A stretch of 64,000 nt of DNA from Kordia jejudonensis (GTDB lineage Bacteria; Bacteroidota; Bacteroidia; Flavobacteriales; Flavobacteriaceae): the NCBI RefSeq assembly GCF_001005315.1, contig NZ_LBMG01000038.1, positions 1 to 64,000 of the forward strand. Direction: 5' to 3'. The notes beneath the pieces are model-generated. The model ran no database searches. It saw nothing but the letters and a program-made list of their open reading frames with translations, and was not told the DNA's origin. How positions within the stretch are numbered: the stretch's first letter is position 1; every line of letters starts with the position of its first letter. The translations under genes were made by a program, and so were the position numbers. Shown here piece after piece: positions 1-8,522 of the stretch.

Positions 1-2
1 AA

Positions 3-68
3 AAGCATTATATTGACGAGCGAATCGTAGATAAAGCCATTAAAGAATTAGATATATTTGAAGATTAA
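3..68 (+). CDS. C-terminal end of an unidentified protein (partial)
   Basis: The only open frame entering from the left edge reads 21 residues ending IKELDIFED and stops with TAA at 66-68. The other two forward frames stop earlier. Too little remains to assign a family. No hairpin terminator is obvious directly after the stop. Confidence 0.5.
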   Translation, partial: KHYIDERIVDKAIKELDIFED

Positions 69-240
69 AAAAATAGTAAAACGGTACTCTTTGGCGGTAC
101 TCTTATAAAAATCAAGAAAATAGCATTTTAAGAAAATAAGTGTAAGTCCCTATAAATAAGGTGTTTGAAAATAAAATTACCCAAAATAAATAAACTAACT
201 AACAGTTAACAACCAACAACCAACAATAAACACCGAATAA

Positions 241-490
241 CGAATAGAAAAATTAGTATTGAGCTATGAGAATTGAGTATTGAGAAGTGTTCTGAACAAA
301 TAACGAACACCGAACACCGAATTCAGAATTCAGAATTGAGAAGTATTCTGGACAAACAACCAACAACAAACACCGAATAGAAAAATTAGTATTGAGCTAT
401 GAGAATTGAGTATTGAGAAGTGTTCTGAACAAATAACGAACACCGAACACCGAACACCGAATTCAGAATTGAGAAGTATTCTGGACAAAC
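241..490. repeat. Two direct copies of a ~117-bp noncoding repeat
   Basis: Copies lie at 241-357 and 374-490, offset by 133 bp. They match almost throughout. They differ in a short internal tract: copy one has an extra CAGAATT-type unit, and copy two has an extra CACCGAA-type unit. The flanks and interior are made of AACACCGAA, AACAACCAAC and similar short units. No reading frame of useful length is present. This is the first part of a gene-free stretch (69-934). Confidence 0.85.
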
Positions 491-533
491 ACCAAACACC
501 AAACACTAAACACCGAATAACGAATAATTAATT

Positions 534-773
534 CAGAATGTAAAAGTACTCAGCAGCAACCTTGAACATAGAACTTTGAACAATGAAAGCAGTGTGTTTG
601 TTTATAAGTTGAAAAGTTTAATTTTTGAATAACAAACACCAAACACCAAACACCAAACACCGAATAATGAATAAAGAATTCAGAATGTAAAAGTACTCAG
701 CAGTAACCCTGAACATAGAACCTTGAACAATGAAAGCAGTGTGTTTGTTTATAAGTTGAAAAGTTTAATTTTC
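534..773. repeat. Two direct copies of a ~92-bp noncoding repeat
   Basis: Copies at 534-626 and 681-773 are offset by 147 bp and nearly identical. Both run from CAGAATGTAAAAGTACTCAG to the AAAAGTTTAATTTT tract. They are joined by repeated ACACCAA units. Together with the 117-bp repeats they fill most of 69-934. I see no gene in the region. Confidence 0.85.
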
Positions 774-810
774 GAACAACGAACAACGAACAACGAACAA
801 CAAGCAACGT

Positions 811-852
811 CACTTCGAGTGAAATTTCCCAAGAAATTTTGTATCGAGAAGT
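811..852. repeat. Imperfect inverted repeat, REP-like
   Basis: CACTTCGAGTGAAATTT on the left is partly complementary to the AAATTTTGTATCGAGAAGT side, with the short CCCAAG between. Such TTCGAG...CGAGAAG elements recur between genes in flavobacterial genomes (from memory), but only one copy is in this window. Confidence 0.4.
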
Positions 853-892
853 ACCTAAAAGGCATTTATTTTAAATGAAGAAAGATATTTTT

Positions 893-927
893 AAGACCCA
901 AGACCCAAGACCCAAGACCCAAGACCC
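893..927. repeat. Five tandem copies of AAGACCC
   Basis: Five exact 7-bp units run from 893 to 927. They end just before the 3' end of the minus-strand arsenate-reductase-like gene (stop at 935). This is a simple-sequence tract prone to slippage. Confidence 0.9.
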
Positions 928-934
928 AAGAAAA

Positions 935-1351
935 CTACAATTCCGTAGCAACAAACTCTTCACAAAACGCTTTAATTTGTGCTCTTGCTTTCTTAAACGC
1001 GTTAAAAATTTGTTCTTCCGAGCCAGTTACTTTTGAAGGATCAAAGAAATTCTGATGAATGCGTTTGGCGTTTTTACTTGGAATGTATGGACAGTGTTCA
1101 TGTGCATGATCGCAAACAGTAATGATGAAATCGAAATCAATATCTAAATATTCAGAAACGTTGTTAGAAGTATTTTCAGAGATATCAATTCCATCTAGTT
1201 TCATAATGGCAACTGCTTTCGGATTGACGCCATGCGTTTCAATTCCTGCACTGTAAATAGTGGCTTTTTCTTTTGCAAAATGGTTCAGATATCCATCTGC
1301 TATTTGACTTCTACAGGAATTTCCCGTACAAAGCACAAGTACATTTTTCAT
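935..1351 (-). CDS. arsC: Arsenate reductase / low-molecular-weight tyrosine phosphatase family
   Basis: The 138-residue protein starts MKNVLVLCTGNSCRSQ, giving the LMW-PTP P-loop C-x5-R (Cys8 to Arg14) at the N-terminus, as in thioredoxin-coupled arsenate reductases and small tyrosine phosphatases. A downstream Cys pair (TVCDHAHEHCPYIP, about residues 80-88) fits the thiol relay of the ArsC type, and length is normal. It lies 163 bp downstream of an ArsR-type regulator on the same strand, which favours an arsenic role. No arsenite pump is in the window, so a general phosphatase remains possible. Confidence 0.8.
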   Translation of the reverse strand: MKNVLVLCTGNSCRSQIADGYLNHFAKEKATIYSAGIETHGVNPKAVAIMKLDGIDISENTSNNVSEYLDIDFDFIITVCDHAHEHCPYIPSKNAKRIHQNFFDPSKVTGSEEQIFNAFKKARAQIKAFCEEFVATEL

Positions 1352-1514
1352 AATTTTATGGTAGGTTTGTGACTAAAATTTGAAGAACAGACACACTTAT
1401 TAAAGTAAAGAATCTTCAAAAACTAATCAAATTTAGTCACAAAAGTAAGTAGAAGAGTTATGAAAGGAAGCATCGTTTTGAAAAAATGACCTTATTTTAA
1501 CATAGGATAATGGA

Positions 1515-1847
1515 CTAACTTTTCGATTGGCAATTCACTTGAATCTTCACAAAGAAATCATTGATAGTTCTACGGTATTGATTGAGCAATTCAGTATCAA
1601 TAGCATAAAAGATATTTTTCCCTTGATTTTTCTGCTTTAGTAATTTTATTTTTTTGATTTCGGAAAGATGTTGCGATATCGTTGGTTGCGCCAATCCTGT
1701 AGCTTTTACCAATTCGTTGCAATTGCAATATTCGTTTTTGCTGATGTGTTGTAAAATGGAAATACGCGCAGGATGTCCTAAAACTTTCGTAATTAAAGCT
1801 GTTTGATTTTGATAGTCATCAAAGATGTGATTTTTTGTAATTCCCAT
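1515..1847 (-). CDS. ArsR/SmtB-family transcriptional repressor
   Basis: This 110-residue winged-helix protein has the family core LGHPARISILQHI followed by the recognition helix segment ATGLAQPTISQHLSEIKK. A Cys pair CNCNEL (about residues 41-43) lies where ArsR-type sensors often place metal or metalloid thiols. The upstream DNA carries a perfect 12-bp palindrome at 1862-1873, likely the autoregulatory operator. The likely target is this gene and the arsC-like gene downstream on the same strand. Confidence 0.85.
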   Translation of the reverse strand: MGITKNHIFDDYQNQTALITKVLGHPARISILQHISKNEYCNCNELVKATGLAQPTISQHLSEIKKIKLLKQKNQGKNIFYAIDTELLNQYRRTINDFFVKIQVNCQSKS

Positions 1848-1861
1848 AACAATTATTATAA

Positions 1862-1873
1862 TGTAATATTACA
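1862..1873. promoter_or_regulatory. Palindromic candidate operator of the ArsR-type regulator
   Basis: TGTAATATTACA is a perfect 12-bp inverted repeat, 15-26 bp upstream of the regulator start codon. ArsR-family dimers bind such AT-rich palindromes. Function is inferred from position. Confidence 0.5.
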
Positions 1874-1884
1874 ATAAAGATAAA

Positions 1885-1910
1885 AAAAGCTGGAAATATT
1901 CCCAGCTTTT
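1885..1910 (-). terminator. Rho-independent terminator of the LEA-like gene
   Basis: GCTGG (1889-1893) pairs with CCAGC (1902-1906), extended by A/T pairs. Read on the minus strand the stem ends in a run of seven T. It sits 35 bp beyond the stop of the gene at 1946-2626. Confidence 0.7.
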
Positions 1911-1945
1911 TCGTTTTTATTTTTTATGTTATGGTTTGATATTGA

Positions 1946-2626
1946 TTATTTTCCAAACAAACGTTGAAAGAAGCTTTTTGTCTTTTTCTTAGTTTCTTCA
2001 ATGGTTTCTTTGGCTTCTTCTGTGAAGTCTTCAATGCGTTCGCTCGCTTCTTCTGTAAACTCACTTACTTTTTCCTTTACATCTTCGTATGCTTCTTTTA
2101 CTTCTTCTGAAAATTCACTGGCCTTTTCCTTGGCAACTTCTGAGTATTCTTCAAATTTTTCCTTGGCTTCTCCTGCAAATTCGGTAGCTTTTTCTTTTGC
2201 ATCACCAATCGCTTCTTTCGCATCTTCTGCAAAGTCAGCCGCTTTTTCTTTGGCTACATCAGCGTATTCGTTAATTTTTTCCTTGGCTTCTCCTGCGAAT
2301 TCGGTAGCTTTTTCTTTTGCATCACCAAATGCTTCTTTTGCATCTTCTGCGAAGTCAGCCGCTTTTTCTTTGGCTACGTCAGCGTATTCGCTAATTTTTT
2401 CTTTGGCTTCTCCTGTAAATTCGGTGGCCTTTTCTTTGACACCTATAAAGGCTTCTTTGGCTTCACTTTTAATTTCGTCAATTTTATTTCCAGTCGCTTC
2501 TGTAGTTTCTTCTTTTACTTCCTGTGCTTTTTCTGTTGCTGAATCTTTAATAGTTTCGGCTTTTTTTGAAGCTTCCTGCGCAGTATCTTCTATTTTCTTG
2601 TCTAACTCTTTGTTGTCATCACTCAT
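1946..2626 (-). CDS. LEA-like / apolipoprotein-like helical repeat protein
   Basis: The 226 residues are almost entirely Ala, Lys, Glu and Asp with regular Phe/Tyr. The core is built of 11-residue units of the form AKEKATEFAGE. These are arranged as 11+11+11+7, a 40-residue unit that is almost exactly doubled (DNA copies at 2161-2280 and 2281-2400). Hendecad repeats with AKEK resemble group 3 LEA proteins and predict a long amphipathic helix or disordered chain. There is no signal peptide. A desiccation or stress-protection role is an inference from this similarity. It ends in a basic tail, KKKTKSFFQRLFGK. A 213-residue antisense frame is only a shadow. Confidence 0.75.
   Translation of the reverse strand: MSDDNKELDKKIEDTAQEASKKAETIKDSATEKAQEVKEETTEATGNKIDEIKSEAKEAFIGVKEKATEFTGEAKEKISEYADVAKEKAADFAEDAKEAFGDAKEKATEFAGEAKEKINEYADVAKEKAADFAEDAKEAIGDAKEKATEFAGEAKEKFEEYSEVAKEKASEFSEEVKEAYEDVKEKVSEFTEEASERIEDFTEEAKETIEETKKKTKSFFQRLFGK
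2161..2400. repeat. 120-bp tandem duplication inside the LEA-like gene
   Basis: Positions 2161-2280 and 2281-2400 are near-identical, differing at scattered, mostly silent positions. They encode the 40-residue helical unit of the surrounding gene. A third, more diverged unit flanks them on each side. Confidence 0.9.
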
Positions 2627-2779
2627 AATTCAGCTTTTTTGATTGGAGTCTAAAAATAAAGGTTTTTTTTGAATTTTTATAACTCTACTATGTTTGTAAT
2701 CATTGTTTTATTCTAATTAGTTTACAATAATCACAAATTGTTACATAGTTGAATCAGTATATACATTTATGTATCCAAA

Positions 2780-3166
2780 TTATTTAAAAGCATCATCTTT
2801 AGGTTCCCACAATTCTATTTTATTTCCTTCAGGATCCAGAATCCAACCAAATTTACCATATTCGTATTCTTCAATTTCGCCAATAATAGTAACACCTTCT
2901 TTTTTTAAGACGGCTAGTAATTCCACTAAATTTTCGACTCTAAAATTCATCATGAATTGTTTTTCACTTGGCTGAAAATAAGTAGTGTCTTTTGCAAAAG
3001 GACTCCATTGTGTAGAACAATCGTTCCCGTCTTTATCTTTCCACCAAAATGTACAACCGTAATCGTCTACAGGTAAGCCTAAGTGTTTTCCGTACCAACC
3101 TTTGAGTTTTTTTGAATCTTCTGATTTAAAGAAGAATCCGCCTAAACCTGTTACTCTATTTTTCAT
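2780..3166 (-). CDS. VOC superfamily (glyoxalase/bleomycin-resistance fold) protein
   Basis: The 128-residue protein has the paired beta-alpha-beta-beta-beta modules of the VOC fold. It ends with the typical FGWILDPEGNKIELWEPK, whose Glu is the usual metal ligand. I chose the ATG at 3164-3166 (MKNRVTGLGG). A longer frame to 3250 would overlap the DUF4199 gene by about 50 bp and adds a segment unlike the family. Substrate is unknown. It sits 31 bp downstream of the DUF4199 gene, so co-transcription is likely. Confidence 0.8.
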   Translation of the reverse strand: MKNRVTGLGGFFFKSEDSKKLKGWYGKHLGLPVDDYGCTFWWKDKDGNDCSTQWSPFAKDTTYFQPSEKQFMMNFRVENLVELLAVLKKEGVTIIGEIEEYEYGKFGWILDPEGNKIELWEPKDDAFK

Positions 3167-3197
3167 ACTGTATTCGTTTTTTATTGTTGTTATGAGG

Positions 3198-3713
3198 TTA
3201 TTCTTTTTTGTGTAAAAGGATTGCTGAAAGTAGTGAAATGATGACTCCAATGACGAAAACCATCATCGTCATGACAAAAAATACGGTGAACGGATTTCCA
3301 TAAGCTTCACTTTGTTTTTGTAATGATAGTTTTTCAAATTTGATATCTTCCAGCGATAAATCGGTTCGTGCATCTAACAAATTAAATTCGTACGCTAAGT
3401 ATTGTTCTGCAAAATCAGGATTTATTTGTGTAATGTAAATTGCATCCATCAGTCCAAAACCAATAGCTGTACAGAGAGAAATGAGCGCGCCAACAACGAA
3501 AGCTGTTTTGAAACTTATTTCACCATTTAATTCATAATTTTTATAGTGTTTGATGCCAAAATAGACAAAACTTAAGGAAATTATCATCGTAGCATAGCCA
3601 AGAATTTCTTGTGTTTTAAACGAAAGTCCTTGACCAAAATATAATGCGATAAAGAATAGCAAAAAAGCGGTTAGAAAACCATACAATCCATATTTTAATA
3701 CTGTATTTTTCAT
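3198..3713 (-). CDS. DUF4199 family integral membrane protein
   Basis: The 171 residues show four hydrophobic segments (about 8-28, 38-55, 70-92 and 143-165) and a polar loop between the third and fourth. This layout and sequence style match DUF4199, a Bacteroidota inner-membrane family of unknown function. It is followed closely by the VOC protein gene. Confidence 0.75.
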   Translation of the reverse strand: MKNTVLKYGLYGFLTAFLLFFIALYFGQGLSFKTQEILGYATMIISLSFVYFGIKHYKNYELNGEISFKTAFVVGALISLCTAIGFGLMDAIYITQINPDFAEQYLAYEFNLLDARTDLSLEDIKFEKLSLQKQSEAYGNPFTVFFVMTMMVFVIGVIISLLSAILLHKKE

Positions 3714-3814
3714 ATGTGTAAAAGTTTAAAAAATTGAACACTTCAAAAGTATGACTAGCTTAGAAATCATGACTCATACGAAAGTACCAATTTCATCATA
3801 CGAAGGTAGTAATT

Positions 3815-4255
3815 TTAGGAAATAGGTAGTATTTGAAGCTCTTTCGCTTTTTGAATGGCTTGTGTGCGACGCTTTACATCAAGTTTGACGTAGAGATTAG
3901 AAACGTGCGTTTTTATCGTACTTTCTGAAATAAATAGGAGTGAAGCAATTTCTTTATTGGTGTGTCCTTGTGCTAATTTGCACAATACTTCATATTCACG
4001 TTTGCTAAGTCCTAAAGTTTCAATTTGTGTGTAATCAACGGTTTGTTTTTCTGTATTTGTGTTTGATGTAGAAGTATTATTTTTTGCTTCGCGTTGTTTG
4101 TTAATGTAAATACCAACAAACAGAAAAATTACAGCAACTGCGGCAATGCTAAATTCTAAGGATGAATTTCCTTGCATCACAGAAAATTTGCTGAGTTGAA
4201 ACAATACAAGCAATGCAATGATTAAGGTCGTAAAAATGAAAACTGTTTTTTTCAC
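3815..4255 (-). CDS. Membrane-anchored LuxR-type transcriptional regulator
   Basis: The 146-residue protein has two N-terminal membrane segments (about 3-20 and 34-50), a Ser/Thr/Asn-rich linker, and a C-terminal LuxR helix-turn-helix ([20 protein letters not shown] onward). There is no receiver domain. The start is a GTG at 4253-4255, one base beyond the stop of the upstream dehydrogenase gene, so translation is probably coupled. Membrane tethering suggests direct sensing of an envelope cue. The signal and targets are unknown. Confidence 0.75.
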   Translation of the reverse strand: MKKTVFIFTTLIIALLVLFQLSKFSVMQGNSSLEFSIAAVAVIFLFVGIYINKQREAKNNTSTSNTNTEKQTVDYTQIETLGLSKREYEVLCKLAQGHTNKEIASLLFISESTIKTHVSNLYVKLDVKRRTQAIQKAKELQILPIS

Positions 4256-4256
4256 T

Positions 4257-5195
4257 TTAGTGATAGTATGCTGTAAATTTATCTACAATGGTTTGCGCTA
4301 ATTTTTCTTTACTTTCCTTTGTCCAACCAGCAACATGTGGAGAAAGTAATACATTTTCTGCCTGAATTAAGTATTGAAATGCTTCTGGCATTTGATCCTC
4401 ATTGAATAGATTTTCAAATGAGCTTTTTTCATATTCTAATACGTCTAAACCTGCACCCAAAATTTTTCCAGTTTGTAATGCTGCGACTAAATCTTTGGTT
4501 ACCACACTTTTTCCTCTTGCCGTATTGATAAACCAAAACGGATGCTGAAAACCTTCGATAAACTCTACGTTAATCATATTCAGTGTTCGTGGCGTTTGCG
4601 GCGTGTGTAAACTCAATACCGTACTTCTTTGTTGCAATTCTGAAAGTGACACTTGTGTAGCATTTTCGTCGCCAATATTTTCTTTTAAATCATAAAAAAT
4701 AACAGTTACATCAAAACCACGAAGTTTTTTTGCAAATGCTTTTCCCATATTTCCATATCCAATGAGTCCAACAGTTTGTCCATCTAATTCGAAACCTCTG
4801 TTGGTTTCGCGCAACCATTTTCCTTCGCGGACTTCTTTGTTTGCTTTGTTGAGTTTGTTTAGTAGAGAGAGCAGCATGCCCAATGCATGTTCGCCAACGG
4901 CATTTCGATTTCCTTCAGGCGCAGCAATCAATTTTATTCCTTGTTGTGCTGCAAATTCACAGTCAATATTTTCCAAACCAGCGCCAACTCTTCCAATGAA
5001 TTTTAGATTTTTTGCTTTCGTGAGAAAATCTGCATCAATACGAAACCGACTGCGAATGATAAAGCCATCGTAGTTGTGAATTTTGGCTTCAATTTCTGCT
5101 TTTGATGATGTGTAATCTTCATGATTGGTATGACCTAAATCTGCTAATTGTGATATAAGTAATGGATGATTTTCATCAAGATGTAATATCTTCAC
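4257..5195 (-). CDS. D-isomer 2-hydroxyacid dehydrogenase (SerA-like)
   Basis: The 312 residues contain the NAD-binding motif [17 protein letters not shown] (about 142-158) and the family signature around NTARGKSVV. The catalytic set is Arg (NTARGK), Glu (LDVLEYE) and His (SPHVAGWT). Proteins of this length act on 2-keto/2-hydroxy acids such as 3-phosphoglycerate. It lacks the C-terminal ACT domain of long SerA forms. It could be phosphoglycerate dehydrogenase or a related reductase. The next gene upstream is a cupin 17 bp away. Confidence 0.85.
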   Translation of the reverse strand: MKILHLDENHPLLISQLADLGHTNHEDYTSSKAEIEAKIHNYDGFIIRSRFRIDADFLTKAKNLKFIGRVGAGLENIDCEFAAQQGIKLIAAPEGNRNAVGEHALGMLLSLLNKLNKANKEVREGKWLRETNRGFELDGQTVGLIGYGNMGKAFAKKLRGFDVTVIFYDLKENIGDENATQVSLSELQQRSTVLSLHTPQTPRTLNMINVEFIEGFQHPFWFINTARGKSVVTKDLVAALQTGKILGAGLDVLEYEKSSFENLFNEDQMPEAFQYLIQAENVLLSPHVAGWTKESKEKLAQTIVDKFTAYYH

Positions 5196-5212
5196 AGGAA
5201 TAAATTTTTGAT

Positions 5213-5578
5213 TTAAATTTTTGGGTAATTGGCTTGTGTAAGTTCGTGTTTTACATCGCCAGTATGTGCTATAGATCGTTTTTCAAACAATAAAAGATGT
5301 ACTTCTTCGCCGTCTTTGGTTACAGGACAATGTTCTACACCTTTTGGCACAACAATCAATTCGCCTTCCTTAACGGTTACCGTTTTATCGCGAAATTTCA
5401 TATATAATGTTCCTTTAATGACTTGAAAAAGTTCGTCTTCATTTTCGTGTGCATGCCAAACAAATTCGCCTTTAATTTTTGCCAAAATGACTTGCATATC
5501 GTCAACAGTAGCAATTTGATGCGGATGCCATTGTGTGTTTACAAGGGCAATTTTTTCTTTGATGTTGATTGTATTCAT
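5213..5578 (-). CDS. Small cupin-domain protein
   Basis: This 121-residue single-domain cupin has motif one WHAHENEDELFQVIKG, giving the His/His/Glu metal ligands, followed by the second motif around PKGVEHCPVT, which supplies the last His. Such stand-alone cupins are metal-dependent isomerases, dioxygenases or sugar-binding proteins, so the reaction cannot be assigned. It is 17 bp upstream of the hydroxyacid dehydrogenase gene and probably in its operon. Confidence 0.8.
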   Translation of the reverse strand: MNTINIKEKIALVNTQWHPHQIATVDDMQVILAKIKGEFVWHAHENEDELFQVIKGTLYMKFRDKTVTVKEGELIVVPKGVEHCPVTKDGEEVHLLLFEKRSIAHTGDVKHELTQANYPKI

Positions 5579-5654
5579 GTGACTAAAGTACTTTTTTTTG
5601 ACGAAAATTTTTAGAATCTCAGCAGGTTTTCACCTGTATGCTTTTTATTTATGC

Positions 5655-5697
5655 ATAAAAAAAGCCTCACATGGGTAAAGTGAGACTAAGTTTTTTA
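5655..5697 (-). terminator. Terminator of the small membrane protein gene
   Basis: CCTCAC (5665-5670) pairs with GTGAG (5680-5684) around a 9-nt loop. Read leftward the stem is followed by a run of T, and read rightward by TTTTTT further out, so it may act both ways. Confidence 0.6.
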
Positions 5698-5733
5698 TGT
5701 TTTTTGATGATGATTATGAGCTGTTACTAGCGT

Positions 5734-5934
5734 TTAGCTGTTTTCTGCTTGAATGGCATCTGTATCTTTTCGGTATTTTAAAAGTCCGATTCCTGCAAAG
5801 AAGAAAACTACTCCCAAAATTGTCATTGGCCAAGTAGCACTTCCCATGCTCATGTTTCCAAAAATTGATAATACGCCTAATATAAGTGCTATTGCTGCTC
5901 CGATTGTCATTATAAATCCTAAAGTCTTTATCAT
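5734..5934 (-). CDS. Small two-helix membrane protein
   Basis: The 66 residues have two hydrophobic segments (about 5-25 and 34-53), a KYRKD positive-inside end and an acidic tail. No family is recognised beyond small inner-membrane proteins common in Flavobacteriia. A terminator follows at about 5660, supporting a separate transcript. Confidence 0.6.
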   Translation of the reverse strand: MIKTLGFIMTIGAAIALILGVLSIFGNMSMGSATWPMTILGVVFFFAGIGLLKYRKDTDAIQAENS

Positions 5935-6115
5935 ATCTATTTTTTTTGTTGATTAGACTGTAAAATTACACATCATTCAAGTTTTTTACGTTACATATTT
6001 TTTGCTAATTGTTATATAATTATATTTTGAAAGGCTGTTAGTCAGGGTTTTATATTTTGAAGTAGTGTGTTTAGAAGAAATACACTTTATAAATTTTAAA
6101 AAAATTGACTATGAA

Positions 6116-6643
6116 TTAATGATCAAGGGTTTTCATCATAATATTAAAAACAAAGTCTTCTTTTCCGATAGTGAATGATTGTGTGTGATGTTTGTAAAAT
6201 TTGTGTCTATTGTAAAAATTCAGTGTATGTTGATCTGTGTGCAATTCTTTTAACCAAACACGTTTAATACTAAGTTTCTGAATTTCTTCAAAAAAATCTA
6301 TTTTTAATTTTAAACCGTTTCCATTTGAAATGTAATCTTTTAAAATATATAGTTTTTGAAGTTCTGCCGCTTCTTTATATGCCGTATCAGGAACGGGAAT
6401 ATTTTTTTTAAGTTTTGCGTATCCTACGGGAAGCGTATGTGCGTAAGCAATCAAAAATACATTTTCACTTTTTTGAAGCGAATCTTTCATTTTTTCCACA
6501 GAAAATTTTTGATCAATATACCGTCTAAGTTCTTCTTCGGAAGCAAATAAATTACTGAAGGACTCTGAAAAGTTGATTTTTGCCAATAAGGATATAAATT
6601 TTGCATCAGCGGGAACTGCTTTTCTAATTGTATGATTTTCCAT
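6116..6643 (-). CDS. GNAT-family N-acetyltransferase
   Basis: The 175 residues start with IRKAVPADAKFISLLAKINF, the usual GNAT first strand and helix. The middle holds the strand VFLIAYAHTLPVGYAKLKKN and the acetyl-CoA region LQKLYILKDYISNGNGLKLK (a weak Q/RxxGxG/A). The closing segment FYNRHKFYKH is typical of the family. The acceptor substrate is unknown. The gene stands alone. Confidence 0.8.
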   Translation of the reverse strand: MENHTIRKAVPADAKFISLLAKINFSESFSNLFASEEELRRYIDQKFSVEKMKDSLQKSENVFLIAYAHTLPVGYAKLKKNIPVPDTAYKEAAELQKLYILKDYISNGNGLKLKIDFFEEIQKLSIKRVWLKELHTDQHTLNFYNRHKFYKHHTQSFTIGKEDFVFNIMMKTLDH

Positions 6644-6848
6644 TTCGTTTGTAACCTTGTATTCGATAATTGTCGGCTTAGTGTTGTTTTATAGTATTGA
6701 TATTCAGAATGTTATATATAAGTTACTTTTTCTGCAAAACCTTGATTTTCAGTCCGTTAATTCGATAATCACGGTTTGCTTTCCTTTTTTAACTACAAAA
6801 ATAGTGCTTCATTTGTTTCATCATTAACGATTTAAAAAATATTATATT

Positions 6849-7070
6849 ATGAAGAAAAAAAATTTAAAATCATTAAAACTGAACAAGCATGCTATTTCTC
6901 GATTTAATCATACAAAATTAAGTGGAGGAAAAGTGATTCGACCTACAAAAGACATATCTTGTTATCCAGAAGATTGTCATACTGTTCAAAGTATCAATGA
7001 TTACACATGTGATTTATCATTTATGTATGGGTCTTGTGATTTATCATGCAATCCGCTTTTTATTTGCTAA
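6849..7070 (+). CDS. Lanthipeptide-like (class I) precursor peptide, orphan
   Basis: The 73-residue peptide has a Lys-rich leader whose LKLNKHAIS segment resembles the LNKxxI recognition motif of class I lanthipeptide leaders in Bacteroidota. A Ser-Gly-Gly at 25-27 may be the cleavage site. The core is Cys-rich (38, 43, 54, 63, 67, 73) with several Ser and Thr, as needed for thioether rings or disulfides. No LanB, LanC, peptidase-transporter or radical SAM gene is in the window, so modification would have to be supplied elsewhere. A strong terminator follows at 7146. Confidence 0.65.
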   Translation: MKKKNLKSLKLNKHAISRFNHTKLSGGKVIRPTKDISCYPEDCHTVQSINDYTCDLSFMYGSCDLSCNPLFIC

Positions 7071-7145
7071 GAAGCAGTTGTTTGTTACCAAAGCGTACAT
7101 TTTTAATTGAAACCTAAAAAGTTATTCATGACATATTGGGTTTAG

Positions 7146-7171
7146 AAGCGAGCTTCGGCTCGCTTTTTTTT
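7146..7171 (+). terminator. Strong UUCG-loop terminator, bidirectional
   Basis: An 8-bp perfect stem AAGCGAGC / GCTCGCTT closes a TTCG tetraloop and runs into eight T. It ends the precursor peptide transcript, and its T tract overlaps the mgtE stop codon at 7170. Confidence 0.9.
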
Positions 7172-8522
7172 AGATACCAATAATCAATTTGGCAATCATG
7201 AAGTAAATTAAAATTCCGAAGATATCATTGCTTGTAGTAATAAATGGACCTGTAGCGATGGCAGGATCAATGCCGCGCTTGTCTAAGAATAATGGAATAA
7301 ACGTTCCTATAATTCCTGCAACAATAATGACAATGATTAAGGAAACTGAGATGGCTAAAGCAGCTAAAAAACTATCTTTCCAAATTAAAACAACTATAAA
7401 TAGAATAATTGCTAAGGCAATTCCATTTAGTGTGGCCAATAACATTTCTTTTATCAAGCGATTTTTGATACTTCCTTTCAAATCGTCGTTTGCCAAACCT
7501 TGTACAATAATGGCGCTCGATTGTACACCTACATTTCCAGCCATTGCTGCAATTAGAGGTGTAAAGAAGAAAAGAATGGCATATTTACTAATCATTCCTT
7601 CAAAACCTTCCATGATGGCTGCTGCACCAATTCCGCCAAGTAATCCTAAAAATAACCAAGGCAAACGTGCGCGTGTGAGTTCCCAAATGCTATCATCGGC
7701 TTCTACATCTTGTGTAATACCTGCTGCTAATTGGTAATCTTTTTCCGCTTCTTCACGGATAACATCTACAATATCATCAATGGTAATACGACCGACCAAA
7801 CGCTTCATTTCGTCAACGACAGGAATGGCTTCCAAATCGTATTTCGACATTACTTTGGCAACATCTTCTGCTTTGTCGTTTATGTTTACATAATCTACTT
7901 TCGGAATGTATACATCACTAATATTTGTACGAGTAGAAGTTGTTAGTAGATCTTTTAGCGATAATCGTCCTTTTAGAATATCATCATCATCAACGACATA
8001 AATTGAATGTACGCGTGTTACTTCTTCTGCTTGTTTTCGCATTTCTTTTACACAGGTCAGTACATTCCAGTTTTCGTTGACTTTTACCAATTCTTTCGCC
8101 ATTAATCCACCAGCAGAATCTTCATCATAGCGAAGTAATTCTACAATTTCTTTGGCATGTTCTCTGTCTTCTAACTCTAAAATTACTTCTTGCTTTCGCT
8201 CATCGGGAAGTTCCGAAATAATATCTGCGGCATCATCCGTATCGAGTTCGTCAATTTCTTCGGCAATTTCTTTGGCAGAAAGATTTTCAAGAATTTTTTC
8301 ACGCACATCATCATCAACTTCCGTAAGAATATCGGATGTTTTTTCACTGTCTAACAGTTTGATGATATACGTTGCTTCTTCAAGATTTAGTTCATCAATG
8401 ATTTCTGCAATATCCGCATAGTGAACCTCTTCTAGTAATTCTAGAAGTAGTGAATCTTTTTTGTTCTCAATATGCGCTGCTACTTGCGCAATGAGTTCAT
8501 TACTGAGTTTAAACGGAATCAT
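7170..8522 (-). CDS. mgtE: Magnesium transporter MgtE
   Basis: The 450 residues show the MgtE order: an acidic N-terminal superhelical domain (about 1-130), two CBS domains (about 135-250, with [14 protein letters not shown] and [20 protein letters not shown]), then five membrane helices (about 285-450). The pore-lining [16 protein letters not shown] segment is present. Length is standard. The protein gates Mg2+ entry by Mg2+ binding to the cytosolic domains. Its start overlaps the end of rsmA by 14 bp, indicating translational coupling. Confidence 0.95.
   Translation of the reverse strand: MIPFKLSNELIAQVAAHIENKKDSLLLELLEEVHYADIAEIIDELNLEEATYIIKLLDSEKTSDILTEVDDDVREKILENLSAKEIAEEIDELDTDDAADIISELPDERKQEVILELEDREHAKEIVELLRYDEDSAGGLMAKELVKVNENWNVLTCVKEMRKQAEEVTRVHSIYVVDDDDILKGRLSLKDLLTTSTRTNISDVYIPKVDYVNINDKAEDVAKVMSKYDLEAIPVVDEMKRLVGRITIDDIVDVIREEAEKDYQLAAGITQDVEADDSIWELTRARLPWLFLGLLGGIGAAAIMEGFEGMISKYAILFFFTPLIAAMAGNVGVQSSAIIVQGLANDDLKGSIKNRLIKEMLLATLNGIALAIILFIVVLIWKDSFLAALAISVSLIIVIIVAGIIGTFIPLFLDKRGIDPAIATGPFITTSNDIFGILIYFMIAKLIIGI

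Noticed and set aside
241-773. CRISPR array
   Set aside because: There are only two copies each of two long repeats, without regular unique spacers or cas genes.
2001-2642. 213-residue frame on the plus strand, Ser/Phe/Ala-rich
   Set aside because: It is the antisense shadow of the repetitive LEA-like gene. The length follows from the regular codon pattern of the true gene.
2780-3250. Longer VOC protein starting at 3250
   Set aside because: It would overlap the DUF4199 gene and adds a segment foreign to the family. The ATG at 3166 fits.
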